DNA of 64,000 nucleotides from Yoonia maritima (GTDB lineage: Bacteria; Pseudomonadota; Alphaproteobacteria; Rhodobacterales; Rhodobacteraceae): assembly GCF_002933395.1 (NCBI RefSeq), contig NZ_PKFN01000008.1, positions 248,001 through 312,000 of the forward strand. The letters run 5' to 3'. Within the stretch, counting starts at the first letter, position 1. Each line of letters opens with the position of its first letter. The position numbers were made by a program, and so were the translations under genes. A model generated the notes under the pieces. It worked only from the letters and a program-made list of their open reading frames with translations. It ran no database searches and had not been told where the DNA came from. Of the stretch, positions 36,641 through 45,279 are shown one piece after another.

Positions 36641-37453
36641 ATGCCACAAAGATCAGATATTGTAAAAGAAAGTTCCATGTCAGTTCGTAGGGGCCTCCTT
36701 GGCGAAGGACGGTTTGCACTCGGTCTTGTTTCAGGTTTGTGCGTTGCCCTTCTTGTCTGGTTTCTGTCCAGCTTATCGGAAGAAAGACTAAGCATCCAAA
36801 ACGTCCTGCAGATTGCGCCCGCTGCAGGTGCACTTTTCGTGGCTCTGGCATCCCTCCTAATCTCGTATTTGGTTCTGTCCGAAAATCGTTTGATGCGTCA
36901 AGCAGGAACAGATCCTGTAATCTTGGTTCACCTTGGTAAACGAGATGACGCCCCAATGCTCACGACTATTGAAGTTCGGAATGTAGGAGCGGGTGCTGCG
37001 ATGGACGTCAGTGTCAAAGTTTTGAATGGTGCACCAGCCCCTGAAAGCCGTCGTGTAGTCATCGACCTAGAAAAGTTAGATCATCCAATCAGGGCAATTC
37101 CACAAAGCCACTCAGTTTCATACAATTTCGGAGCGGGGTTTAATTTGTTAGGTGCTGACAAGTACGAACCCCTTGAACCAATTACCCTCCAGATCACGTA
37201 CGAAAACATCGAAGGCACGGTCTACTCTAGTCAACAAATCATAGACGTAAGAGAATTACGCTTCCAACAGGCGCATACGCCAAACGAAACGAAGGTGGCA
37301 AAGAGTCTCGAGAGCATTTCAAAGGATTTAGGCAACTTGCTTAGTCACCAGAAATCGATAGCAGTTATTACAGAAACAAAGGCAGAGCATGATGAATCTC
37401 AAGAGAGATTTCGTGATGAGACGCGCAAACTGTTTAAGAACGAGGAGAACTAG
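36641..37453 (+). CDS. Orphan membrane protein within the TelA operon
   Basis: Hypothetical protein of 270 residues. Two N-terminal hydrophobic segments (FALGLVSGLCVALLVWFLSS and APAAGALFVALASLLISYLV) are followed by an immunoglobulin/Ig-like soluble domain (IEVRNVGAGAAMDVSVKVLN) and a helical C-terminus. The ribosome site AGGAGGG is perfect. Base composition looks more AT-rich than the adjacent genes and its sequence has no family I recognise, so it may be an insertion into an otherwise conserved run. It precedes the SPFH gene by 2 bases. Confidence 0.7.
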   Translation: MPQRSDIVKESSMSVRRGLLGEGRFALGLVSGLCVALLVWFLSSLSEERLSIQNVLQIAPAAGALFVALASLLISYLVLSENRLMRQAGTDPVILVHLGKRDDAPMLTTIEVRNVGAGAAMDVSVKVLNGAPAPESRRVVIDLEKLDHPIRAIPQSHSVSYNFGAGFNLLGADKYEPLEPITLQITYENIEGTVYSSQQIIDVRELRFQQAHTPNETKVAKSLESISKDLGNLLSHQKSIAVITETKAEHDESQERFRDETRKLFKNEEN

Positions 37454-37455
37454 AT

Positions 37456-38568
37456 ATGGGCATTTTCGATTTTCTGACGGGCGAATTCATCGACGTTATT
37501 CACTGGACCGACAACACCCGCGACACGATGGTCTGGCGGTTTGAACGTGAAGAGCACGAGATCAAATACGGTGCCAAACTGACAGTTCGTGAAGGTCAGG
37601 CCGCAGTGTTCGTGCACGAAGGTCAGTTGGCTGACGTGTTCACGCCTGGTCTTTACATGCTTGAAACCAACAACATGCCCATCATGACCACCCTGCAACA
37701 TTGGGATCATGGGTTTGAAAGCCCGTTCAAGTCTGAAATCTACTACGTCAACACGACTCGGTTTTCTGACCTGAAATGGGGCACCAAAAACCCGATCATG
37801 CTGCGTGATCCAGAGTTCGGGCCAACACGCCTACGCGCTTATGGCACCTATACGGTTAAGGTCAGTGATCCTGCTGTGTTCTTGCGTGAAATCGTTGGCA
37901 CCGATGGCGAATTCACAATGGATGAAATCAGCTATCAAATCCGCAACATCATCGTCCAAGAATTCAGCCGCGTGATTGCATCGTCCGGCATTCCAGTTCT
38001 GGATATGGCCGCGAACACTGCTGATCTCGGCAAGCTGATTGCGACCGCGATCGACGGAACTATGAAACAATACGGCCTGTCGATCCCAGAACTTTATATC
38101 GAAAACATCAGCCTGCCGCCTGCGGTCGAGGCCGCATTGGATAAACGCACGTCCATGGGGCTTGCCGGAGATTTGGGTAAATTCACACAGTACTCCGCAG
38201 CCGAGGCAATGACAGCCGCCGCGAACAACCCCGCTGGTGGCGGGATGGCCGCAGGCCTAGGCGCTGGCATGGGTATGGCTATGGCCGGTCAAATGGCTCA
38301 ACAAGGGCCTTGGGGTGCAGCGCCTGCCCCGGCAGCGGCTACACCTCCGCCACCACCGCCCGTTGAACATGTTTGGCACATTGCGAACGCTGGCGAAGTG
38401 ACGGGACCGTTCTCAAAGGCTGCGATGGGTCGCATGGTGACTGAAGGCACGCTTTCTCGCGACAGCATGGTCTGGACGCAAGGGCAAGATGGCTGGTTAC
38501 AGGCTAGTGAAGTCATTGAACTTGCGCAGCTATTCACGATCATGCCACCACCGCCACCGGGCGCTTAA
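37456..38568 (+). CDS. SPFH (stomatin-like) protein with C-terminal GYF2 domain
   Basis: Protein of 370 residues related to the virion-core-like/YdjI SPFH group. The N-terminal SPFH core includes KLTVREGQAAVFVHEGQLAD, RAYGTYTVKVSDP and IIVQEFSRVIASSGIPVLDM; a Gly/Ala-rich linker (AGGGMAAGLGAGMGMAMAGQ) and a Pro-rich stretch follow, then a GYF_2/DUF4339 domain of about 50 residues (VWHIANAGEVTGPFSKAAM ... WTQGQDGWLQASEV). Likely a membrane-associated scaffold that binds Pro-rich partners. It ends at a terminator before the zinc-ribbon gene. Confidence 0.88.
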   Translation: MGIFDFLTGEFIDVIHWTDNTRDTMVWRFEREEHEIKYGAKLTVREGQAAVFVHEGQLADVFTPGLYMLETNNMPIMTTLQHWDHGFESPFKSEIYYVNTTRFSDLKWGTKNPIMLRDPEFGPTRLRAYGTYTVKVSDPAVFLREIVGTDGEFTMDEISYQIRNIIVQEFSRVIASSGIPVLDMAANTADLGKLIATAIDGTMKQYGLSIPELYIENISLPPAVEAALDKRTSMGLAGDLGKFTQYSAAEAMTAAANNPAGGGMAAGLGAGMGMAMAGQMAQQGPWGAAPAPAAATPPPPPPVEHVWHIANAGEVTGPFSKAAMGRMVTEGTLSRDSMVWTQGQDGWLQASEVIELAQLFTIMPPPPPGA

Positions 38569-38575
38569 CCATTAG

Positions 38576-38613
38576 TGCGGCACGTTTCAGCGTGCCGCAT
38601 CCTTTCCCTTTTT
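38576..38613 (+). terminator. Intrinsic terminator after the SPFH gene
   Basis: TGCGGCACG-TTTCAG-CGTGCCGCA (38576-38599) is followed by TCCTTTCCCTTTTT. It lies 7 bases after the SPFH stop and just upstream of the zinc-ribbon gene, which probably has a separate or read-through transcript. Confidence 0.75.
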
Positions 38614-38635
38614 GCGTTTGACACAAAGTGCACAC

Positions 38636-39739
38636 ATGACCGCTGAACTCGTCTCCGAAGTCGAACACCGATTTCCGTGTAATACCTGCGGGTCCGACCT
38701 GCGCTTTGATCCCGGCGAACACCAACTGGTCTGTGACCACTGCGGGAATATTGAGCCAATCGAAGGCTCGCGCCATGTTGCTGGCGGCATCAAAGAGCTC
38801 GACTTTCGGGCAGGCCTTGATCACCGGCTGTCGAACGAAGAAATTGAAGAAGTCCGCGTGACCACCTGCCCCAACTGTGGGGCGCAGACGGAATTCGACG
38901 CTGATGTGCACGCCGCAGAATGCCCGTTTTGCGCGACACCTGTTGTCACAGACACGGGCACCCACCGACATATCAAACCACGTGGTTTGCTGCCGTTTGA
39001 TCTAGACGAAAAATCCGCACACGGTGCACTGACGGATTGGCTAGGCAGCCTGTGGTTCGCGCCAAACGGCCTCACGGAATATGCCCGCAAGGGTCGCAAA
39101 ATGAACGGCATCTACGTTCCTTATTGGACATTCGACGCCGACACAAAAAGCAGCTATCGCGGTCAACGCGGCACGCATTACTATGAAACAAAAACCGTGA
39201 TGCGGGACGGCAAGCGGACACAAGTACGCGTGCGCAAGACGCGGTGGCGTGCCGCGTCGGGCCGGGTCGCGCGGTTTTTTGATGATGTATTGGTGCTCGC
39301 GTCAAAGTCGCTGCCGAAGAAATACACCGATGGGTTAGAGCCATGGGATCTATCGGCTTTGGAACCCTACAAACCTGAATATCTGGCCGGATTTCGCGCC
39401 GAAGGCTATCAGATTGAATTGGACGAAGGGTTTAAAGAGGCCCGCGTCTATATGGACCGCATGATCCGGCGCGACGTGAAATACGACATCGGCGGCGATG
39501 AGCAACGGATCAGTTCGGTCGATACCAACGTCAGTGATGTTACCTTTAAGCATATCCTTCTGCCTGTCTGGCTGGCCGCGTATAAATACCGAGGCAAAAC
39601 CTATCGGTTTGTCGTGAACGGCCGGACTGGCCGCGTTCAAGGAGAGCGGCCTTATTCCGCCTGGAAGATCGGATTTGCAGTTTTGATCAGTCTGATCCTT
39701 GCGCTTATCGCTGGATTTGTTATCGCTAACAGTCAGTGA
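38636..39739 (+). CDS. Membrane-anchored zinc-ribbon protein
   Basis: Protein of 367 residues beginning with two zinc-ribbon pairs: FPCNTCGSDL with VCDHCGNIEP, and CPNCGAQT with CPFCATPVV. A middle domain of unknown fold (WFAPNGLTEYARKGRKMNGI, VPYWTFDADTKSSYRGQRG) ends in a single C-terminal transmembrane segment (IGFAVLISLILALIAGFVIA). Such proteins are often mis-annotated as primosomal protein N' or TFIIB-type proteins. It commonly neighbours SPFH/TelA genes. I chose ATG 38636; a TTG 8 codons earlier falls in the terminator. Confidence 0.82.
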   Translation: MTAELVSEVEHRFPCNTCGSDLRFDPGEHQLVCDHCGNIEPIEGSRHVAGGIKELDFRAGLDHRLSNEEIEEVRVTTCPNCGAQTEFDADVHAAECPFCATPVVTDTGTHRHIKPRGLLPFDLDEKSAHGALTDWLGSLWFAPNGLTEYARKGRKMNGIYVPYWTFDADTKSSYRGQRGTHYYETKTVMRDGKRTQVRVRKTRWRAASGRVARFFDDVLVLASKSLPKKYTDGLEPWDLSALEPYKPEYLAGFRAEGYQIELDEGFKEARVYMDRMIRRDVKYDIGGDEQRISSVDTNVSDVTFKHILLPVWLAAYKYRGKTYRFVVNGRTGRVQGERPYSAWKIGFAVLISLILALIAGFVIANSQ

Positions 39740-39757
39740 ATATTCCGGAGAACTGTC

Positions 39758-40663
39758 ATGATCATCTGCTGCGGCGAAGCCCTTATTGATATGCTGCCAC
39801 GCCAAACAGAGGCTGGCGAAACCGCATTCGCCCCGCATGCTGGCGGGGCGGTTTTTAACACAGCGGTCGCGCTGGGGCGGCTTGATACGCCCGTGCAGTT
39901 CTTTTCGGGGCTTTCTTCGGACCTGTTCGGGGACATCCTGCGCGATCAGTTAGCTAAATCAAACGTCGATAGCAGCCCTGCTGCGATCTCGGATCGTCCA
40001 ACGACGCTAGCCTTTGTCACATTGACCGACGGCCATGCGTCTTATGCGTTCTATGATGAAAACACTGCTGGCCGTATGCTGTCTGTCGATGATCTGCCCC
40101 CGTCCGGCCCAGACGCACTGTTCTTTGGTGGGATCAGCCTTGTCGTGGAACCCTGCGGTGCCGCCTATGAGGCGTTGATGCTGCGCGAGGCCCCAACCCG
40201 TGTCACAATGATTGACCCGAATATTCGCCCCGGTTTTATCACCGACGAAGAAAGCTATCGGGCTCGCCTAACCCGCATGTTGGGCGCTGCGGACATTATC
40301 AAAACCTCGGACGAAGACCTTGAGTGGATCACCGGAAACACTGATGCTCAGGCGCTATTAGCCAGTACGGGCGCGAAAATCGTTTTGCTGACACGCGGTA
40401 GCGAAGGTGTCACAGTGGTCACCGCCACTGGCAGCTTTGACGTGCCCGCACAAAAGGCGACGGTTATTGATACTGTCGGCGCAGGCGATACATTCAGCGC
40501 GGGTTTCCTTTCTGAGATGGACAAGCGCGGTTTACTGACAAAAGAAACGATCACCAAGGCAACCCAAGATGACCTGAATGCGGCCACCGCCTTTGGCGCA
40601 CGCGTTGCAGCGATTACAGTCAGCCGCGCAGGCGCAAACCCACCTTGGGCTTCTGAACTATGA
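39758..40663 (+). CDS. PfkB-family carbohydrate kinase (fructokinase-like)
   Basis: Sugar kinase of 301 residues. N-terminal [14 protein letters not shown] and [14 protein letters not shown] bind the sugar, and [16 protein letters not shown] holds the catalytic Asp and anion hole. Closest in character to fructokinases, but ribokinase or 2-keto-3-deoxygluconate kinase cannot be excluded. It overlaps dtd by 4 bases (ATGA). Confidence 0.88.
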   Translation: MIICCGEALIDMLPRQTEAGETAFAPHAGGAVFNTAVALGRLDTPVQFFSGLSSDLFGDILRDQLAKSNVDSSPAAISDRPTTLAFVTLTDGHASYAFYDENTAGRMLSVDDLPPSGPDALFFGGISLVVEPCGAAYEALMLREAPTRVTMIDPNIRPGFITDEESYRARLTRMLGAADIIKTSDEDLEWITGNTDAQALLASTGAKIVLLTRGSEGVTVVTATGSFDVPAQKATVIDTVGAGDTFSAGFLSEMDKRGLLTKETITKATQDDLNAATAFGARVAAITVSRAGANPPWASEL

Positions 40664-41097
40664 GAGCACTAATCCAGCGCGTCACGCAGGCATCCGTCAG
40701 CGTTGACGGGCAAGTGATTGGTGAAATCAGCCATGGCGCACTGATCCTGATCTGCGCCATGCAAGGTGATGATGCTGCGAAATCTGCGCAGCTCGCCGCG
40801 AAGATCAGCAAGCTGCGTATCTTTACTGATGACGCAGGCAAGATGAACAAATCCCTGCTTGATACCGGGGGTTCCGCGCTAATCGTGAGCCAATTTACAT
40901 TGGCCGCTGATACGTCGCGCGGTAACCGTCCCGGTTTTTCTACGGCGGCCCCACCGGCGGAAGGTAAAGCGCTATACGAACAGTTCATTGCGGATGTCGG
41001 TGCGCTTGGTATCGAAACTGCGACCGGGCAGTTCGGGGCTGACATGGCTGTCAGCCTGATAAACGACGGCCCGGTTACGATTTGGATGGACGTTTAA
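40660..41097 (+). CDS. dtd: D-aminoacyl-tRNA deacylase
   Basis: Frees tRNA from D-amino acids and from mischarged glycine. The 145-residue protein has the Dtd motifs [17 protein letters not shown] (the SQxTL box) and [10 protein letters not shown] (the Gly-cisPro box). The ATG overlaps the kinase stop. The 3' end overlaps that of znuB on the opposite strand by 4 bases. Confidence 0.95.
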   Translation: MRALIQRVTQASVSVDGQVIGEISHGALILICAMQGDDAAKSAQLAAKISKLRIFTDDAGKMNKSLLDTGGSALIVSQFTLAADTSRGNRPGFSTAAPPAEGKALYEQFIADVGALGIETATGQFGADMAVSLINDGPVTIWMDV

Positions 41098-41882
41098 GCC
41101 CTTAGTTTTGCACCGACAGTGCCCAGCCCGAACAGCGCGGCTGCCATGCAGATCATTGACGGCCCTACTGGCGTGTCAAAGATCAGCGCAAAACGTAGCC
41201 CGCCAAGTGCGGCTAACACCCCGACACAAACCGATAGTAGTGCCATGCGTTCTGGGGTGCGGGCGAAACCACGGGCGGTTGCGGCGGGGATGATCAACAA
41301 TGCGGTGATCAGCAGTGCGCCAACAACCTTGATCGCGACAGCAACCACACCAGCCAGTAACAACGTCAGTACCAGTTGTTCACGGCGCGGGTTGATCCCT
41401 GCGGCATAGGCAAGATCCGGACTTAGCGTAGCAGTGAGCATCCCCGCCCAGTGCCACCACAATACAGCGGCGACAATGGCACTACCGCCCCAAATGACAG
41501 CAAGATCAAAGCGATTCACGCTTAGAACGTCGCCGAACAAATAAGCATCCAAGTCAATACGTTGCCCAGGAATCATCGTCACAGCCACAAGGCCAAGCGC
41601 CAAAGCACCGTGCGAAAGCACGCCAAGCATCGTATCGATCGCAACCCCCTGCCCACTTAGCCCGTGGATCAACACCGCCATCGCGAGCGCCACAACGACG
41701 ACGCCAAAGGTAATTGATGTGCCAAACGCCAACGCAACCGCAACGCCCAAGATCGCCGCGTGTGCCGTAGCATCACCGAAATAGGCCATCCGCCGCCAAA
41801 CCACGAAACACCCCAAAAGCCCCGCAGCAATCGCCGTTCCAACCCCCGCAAGGGCTGCGCGTACCAAAAAATCGTCTAACAT
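41094..41882 (-). CDS. znuB: Zinc ABC transporter permease
   Basis: Inner-membrane permease of the high-affinity zinc importer, 262 residues, with about seven or eight hydrophobic segments. [19 protein letters not shown] sequence after the second segment and the [20 protein letters not shown] stretch are typical of the ABC-3 family. The ATG directly abuts the znuC stop codon. Last gene of the zur-znuC-znuB operon. Confidence 0.92.
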   Translation of the reverse strand: MLDDFLVRAALAGVGTAIAAGLLGCFVVWRRMAYFGDATAHAAILGVAVALAFGTSITFGVVVVALAMAVLIHGLSGQGVAIDTMLGVLSHGALALGLVAVTMIPGQRIDLDAYLFGDVLSVNRFDLAVIWGGSAIVAAVLWWHWAGMLTATLSPDLAYAAGINPRREQLVLTLLLAGVVAVAIKVVGALLITALLIIPAATARGFARTPERMALLSVCVGVLAALGGLRFALIFDTPVGPSMICMAAALFGLGTVGAKLRA

Positions 41883-42629
41883 TTATTCTGCAGCCTCGTG
41901 ACTGTGGTGGTGGTGATCATGGTCATGTCCATGGTCGTGTTCATGACGATACAGCGCCAGTGCGCCGCCCGTCCCCGTGCCAAACAATTCGCGATAGGCG
42001 GGTGCGACGGAAACGACCTCTGGGGTGCCTTCACAACACACGTGACCGTTCAAACAGATCACCCTGTCAGATGCGCTCATCACGACGTGCAATTCATGGC
42101 TGACCATCAACACAGCACAACCCAAATCCCGGCGCACGGATTCGATCTGGCGATAGAAAGATGCCGATCCCGGCTGATCCAAGCCTTGCGTTGCCTCATC
42201 CAGCATTAGCACATCAGGTTTACCTAGAATGGCACGCGCCAGCAGCACACGTTGAAACTGCCCGCCGGACAGTTGCGACATCTGTCTTTGGCCTACCCCC
42301 GGCACACCTGCTGTTTCCAGCGCGGCAGCTGCATCATTTGCGGCAACGCGATGTGGTAAGTTCAGAAAACGTTCGACCGTTATCGGCAGTGTCGGATCAA
42401 TATGCAGTTTTTGCGGCACATACCCGACCCGCAACCCGGGCTTACGTGTCACGCTGCCCTTTTGCGGTTTCAGCGCCCCGATCAACAGCCGCAGCATCGT
42501 TGATTTGCCCGACCCATTAGGACCAACAATTGTCACGATTTCTCCGGGCTCTAGTGACAGGCTCACACCTTGCAGAACCTGTTGACCACCATGCGAAAAG
42601 TCGATGTTTTTTGCCGCAATCAGACTCAT
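41883..42629 (-). CDS. znuC: Zinc ABC transporter ATP-binding protein
   Basis: ATPase of the zinc importer, 248 residues. Walker A VGPNGSGKST, signature MSQLSGGQFQRVLLARAIL, Walker B DVLMLDEATQGLD and the switch His in VSHELHVVM are all present. It ends in a long His-rich tail (LYRHEHDHGHDHDHHHHSHE), which may bind zinc in the cytosol. The ATG at 42629 overlaps the zur stop by 4 bases (ATGA), which overrules a longer ORF start 46 codons upstream. Confidence 0.94.
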   Translation of the reverse strand: MSLIAAKNIDFSHGGQQVLQGVSLSLEPGEIVTIVGPNGSGKSTMLRLLIGALKPQKGSVTRKPGLRVGYVPQKLHIDPTLPITVERFLNLPHRVAANDAAAALETAGVPGVGQRQMSQLSGGQFQRVLLARAILGKPDVLMLDEATQGLDQPGSASFYRQIESVRRDLGCAVLMVSHELHVVMSASDRVICLNGHVCCEGTPEVVSVAPAYRELFGTGTGGALALYRHEHDHGHDHDHHHHSHEAAE

Positions 42630-43111
42630 GCGGTTGCGCCGGTGGTTTGGCAAGCCGGGCACAGGCCCTCGGCTTCGATGACGGTTTGTTCTAGCAGAAA
42701 ACCACTGTCGGCAGCAGCCTGCTGCAAGGCAAGATTTGCTGCTTGTGCTTCCGCCACAAGCCCACATTCACGACAAATCATGAAGGCGGGATCGTGCGAT
42801 GCACCGGGATGTGTGCAGGCAATAAATGCGTTCAGGCGTTCAATACGGTGTACAAACCCTTGGTCTACTAAAAATCCCAACGCGCGATACGCCACTGGCG
42901 GCTTTGAGCCAAGGCCTTCGGCGTCAAGCCGCGCCAACACGTCATAGGCCCCCATCGCGGCATGGCTTTCAAGCAAAATCTCCAGCACGCGCCTGCGAAC
43001 AGGCGTAAGCTGTGCTTTGCTTTCCTTGCACTGGCGTTCAGCAGTTTCAAGCGCAGCTACAACGCAGCTACTGTGATCATGGCTTTCAAAGCCAAGCGTA
43101 TCCGAGGGCAT
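42626..43111 (-). CDS. zur: Zinc uptake regulator Zur (Fur family)
   Basis: Zinc-responsive repressor of 161 residues. A winged-helix DNA-binding domain (LTPVRRRVLEILLESHAAMG, VAYRALGFLVDQGFVHRIE) is followed by the metal domain with CTHPGASHDPAFMICRECG and the terminal CPAC pair, which supply the structural and regulatory zinc sites. First gene of the zur-znuCB operon and divergent from znuA, with a palindromic operator between them. When zinc is plentiful it should repress both transcripts. Confidence 0.93.
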   Translation of the reverse strand: MPSDTLGFESHDHSSCVVAALETAERQCKESKAQLTPVRRRVLEILLESHAAMGAYDVLARLDAEGLGSKPPVAYRALGFLVDQGFVHRIERLNAFIACTHPGASHDPAFMICRECGLVAEAQAANLALQQAAADSGFLLEQTVIEAEGLCPACQTTGATA

Positions 43112-43123
43112 ATATTTGACCTT

Positions 43124-43142
43124 GTGATGTTATAACATACAC
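43124..43142. promoter_or_regulatory. Zur operator
   Basis: GTGATGTTATAACATACAC contains the perfect 12-bp palindrome ATGTTATAACAT, and the flanking GTG/CAC nearly extends it. It resembles Zur boxes of the TGTTATAACA type. Centred 22 bases from the zur ATG and about 49 from znuA, it can control both divergent operons. Confidence 0.82.
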
Positions 43143-43181
43143 AATATAGCCGTGCCGTCATCAAAGGACAAGGACCTAATC

Positions 43182-44141
43182 ATGATTCGCACATGCACCG
43201 CACTCTGCCTGCTTCCACTGTCTGCCCTAGCCGAAGTTCCAAAGGTTATGACAGATATCGCCCCTATCCACAGCCTTACAGCACAGGTCATGGGTGATCT
43301 TGGCACCCCTGACTTACTACTGCCACCGGGTTCTGATCCGCATGATTTTTCGCTCCGCCCGAGTGACGCAAGCCGCTTGTCGAATGCAGATTTGATCGTC
43401 TGGGTGGGTGAAGGTTTAACCCCATGGTTAGAAAAACCGCTAACAACGCTCGCACCTGACGCTGCACAGCTTGAATTGCTGGCAACAGAAGGCTGGGAAC
43501 AGCTGGCCCCACGAGTTGCGGATGACCATGATGACCATGATGACCATGATGACCATGATGACCATGATGACCATGATGACCATGATGACCATGATGACCA
43601 TGATGACCATCATCTTCACGACCACGGCGATGTCGACCCCCATGCATGGTTAAATCCAACAATTGCTGCTAAATGGGTCACAATTATCGCGGCTGACCTT
43701 GGTACCGTAGACCCCAATAACGCGGCAATCTATGAGGCAAACGCCCAAGCTGCCGTCACACGACTGACCGCACTTGATACGCAAGTCGAAACGGCTCTCG
43801 CCCACGTCCCAAACACTGGCTATATGCTACCGCACGATGGTTACCAGTATTTCGAACACCGCTATGGCTTGGAACCTGTCGACATGATCGCAGGAATCGA
43901 CGCACGTGCTCCGGGGCCGGCACAGGTTGCCGCGTTGCGCGATCTGGTCGCTGATGGAGCGGTGCAATGTGTCTTTAGCGACAATGAAATAAGCCCACGC
44001 ACAACAGCCCTGATTACCGAAGGCACCGGCGCAAAAGTTCACACAATCGACGGGCTCGGGATGACACTGACACCCGGCGCTGACCTTTATGAGGCGCTGC
44101 TTCTGGGGCTCACAACGGCCTTCATCGACTGCCTATCCTAA
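43182..44141 (+). CDS. znuA: Zinc ABC transporter substrate-binding protein
   Basis: Periplasmic zinc-binding protein of 319 residues. The signal peptide MIRTCTALCLLPLSALA is followed by VMTDIAPIHSLTAQV (first His), PHDFSLRPSD (second His), a charged loop and HAWLNPTIAAKW (third ligand) and a late FSDNEISPRTTALI block, as in ZnuA/AdcA proteins. The His-rich loop at residues 114-143 is ten perfect DDH units, then HLHDHGD. The ATG at 43182 has AAGGA upstream, preferred over a GTG 10 codons earlier. Last codons share bases with the convergent phosphatase gene. Confidence 0.94.
   Translation: MIRTCTALCLLPLSALAEVPKVMTDIAPIHSLTAQVMGDLGTPDLLLPPGSDPHDFSLRPSDASRLSNADLIVWVGEGLTPWLEKPLTTLAPDAAQLELLATEGWEQLAPRVADDHDDHDDHDDHDDHDDHDDHDDHDDHDDHHLHDHGDVDPHAWLNPTIAAKWVTIIAADLGTVDPNNAAIYEANAQAAVTRLTALDTQVETALAHVPNTGYMLPHDGYQYFEHRYGLEPVDMIAGIDARAPGPAQVAALRDLVADGAVQCVFSDNEISPRTTALITEGTGAKVHTIDGLGMTLTPGADLYEALLLGLTTAFIDCLS
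43521..43610 (+). repeat. Ten perfect copies of a 9-bp repeat in znuA
   Basis: GATGACCAT is repeated exactly 10 times with no mismatch and encodes (Asp-Asp-His)10 in the zinc-binding loop of ZnuA. The identical codon use in every copy implies recent expansion by slippage, so copy number probably varies between strains. Confidence 0.97.
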
Positions 44142-44836
44142 ACCAGCCCTTCGGCGCGCAACCAACCTGGGATCGCGCCGATATCCGGCAATACAACATC
44201 TGCACGCGGCGCAAGTTCCTCTTGCGGCGCGGGACCAGTCAAAACACCTATCGTTAGCATTCCGGCTGCACGCCCAGCATCCAGATCATGAGTACTATCG
44301 CCAACCATCGCGCATTCTGCCGCGTCTAGTCCTGTCTGGGAACAGAACGCATGCAACTGACCCGGCTCTGGCTTTGCACCATGGCCACTGTCATATCCAG
44401 CGATGAAATCAAAATGGGACCGTACCCCGGCACGTTCGAGGTGACGCAACGCGGGGGCTTCGGCATCGTTCGTCGCTATTCCCAAAACCAAATTCATCGC
44501 CGCCAAAGAAGTGAAGTAATCCGCAAGCGGCACAGCCTCTTGCTGTTCAACCAGTGCCGCACCCGCATTCATGCGCGAGAGCAGGTCAGCTTTAGACACA
44601 TCCCCAAGCACCGTCAGAATATGGTCAGCGACGACATCGACGGTCGACGCGATGACAACACTTCCCGGAAAGAAACGGTTGGCCGTCACGTCATACCCCA
44701 ACGCCTCAGTCAATGCGTCGAACTGGGCCTGATCATCACCTGCTTCGGCCTCTAACATTTGGCGGGTCCACGCGCCCCAAGTTGCATTGAAGTCGAACAA
44801 TGTGCCGTCTTTGTCGAAAATGATGCCCTTGATCAC
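44138..44836 (-). CDS. HAD-superfamily phosphatase (phosphoglycolate phosphatase-like)
   Basis: HAD hydrolase of 232 residues. Motif I is GIIFDKDGTLFDFNATW with the nucleophile and acid/base Asp, motif III lies in SGHGAKPEPGQLHAF and motif IV in AMVGDSTHDLDAGRAAGM. The cap is a short helical type, matching phosphoglycolate phosphatase (Gph) and related enzymes. The start is GTG 44836, with AAAAGGG 6 bases upstream; a TTG 19 codons earlier has no support. The gene is convergent with znuA, whose stop it overlaps. Confidence 0.85.
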   Translation of the reverse strand: MIKGIIFDKDGTLFDFNATWGAWTRQMLEAEAGDDQAQFDALTEALGYDVTANRFFPGSVVIASTVDVVADHILTVLGDVSKADLLSRMNAGAALVEQQEAVPLADYFTSLAAMNLVLGIATNDAEAPALRHLERAGVRSHFDFIAGYDSGHGAKPEPGQLHAFCSQTGLDAAECAMVGDSTHDLDAGRAAGMLTIGVLTGPAPQEELAPRADVVLPDIGAIPGWLRAEGLV

Positions 44837-44908
44837 GTCGCTACCCTTTTTGTTGCGCTTGGTCACACGACCCCGGCAAGCAAACCATGTCAATTAAGAT
44901 TTCGATAT

Positions 44909-45187
44909 TTAGGTCCAGTGAACTGCCTCTGCCCCCGGTAGCGCGTAACGCGCGCGCAGCGGTTTATCATATGCCAAATCCACAGTGTCGCAGAACGCGA
45001 CAACCCATGCATCGTCCATCGTGATGAACTCAAGCACCGCAGCCAGAAACGCGGGATCAGCCACCTTTGCACGCAAGTCATCAGCTGACCCGCCGGTCGC
45101 GCCTAAAAATACAGGGCAAAGTTCGTCATTACCGACCAACCACGCCAAAGCCTGCAGCGCGATTACCTGTGCTTGTTCATGATCCAT
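44909..45187 (-). CDS. DUF3572 family protein
   Basis: Small 92-residue protein of the DUF3572 family (PF12096), found in Alphaproteobacteria, recognisable by ALQALAWLVGNDELCPVFLG and DPAFLAAVLEFITMDDAWV. Acidic and helical with no membrane segment; function unknown. In other genomes this gene lies beside pleD, and here pleD begins 92 bases away on the other strand. Confidence 0.83.
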   Translation of the reverse strand: MDHEQAQVIALQALAWLVGNDELCPVFLGATGGSADDLRAKVADPAFLAAVLEFITMDDAWVVAFCDTVDLAYDKPLRARYALPGAEAVHWT

Positions 45188-45279
45188 GAGCGATCCTTAA
45201 GTTTTCGGAAACTGTTTTTTAACTAATGTCATTCAAATTGTCTGAATGAAATGGGGGAAACCCCGTGAAGGATAGCAGA

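Noticed and set aside
42630..42767. Longer ZnuC start
   Set aside because: The 46 extra residues are Zur antisense-register sequence; the ATGA overlap at 42626-42629 defines the start.
43521..43610. CRISPR-like array
   Set aside because: The repeat is 9 bp, uninterrupted, and in-frame coding, with no spacers.
43440..43662. Open frames in other registers across the znuA repeat (Met-Thr and Met-Val-Ile-type repeats)
   Set aside because: They arise only because the 9-bp repeat lacks stops in any frame; the ZnuA frame has the signal peptide, ligands and family match.
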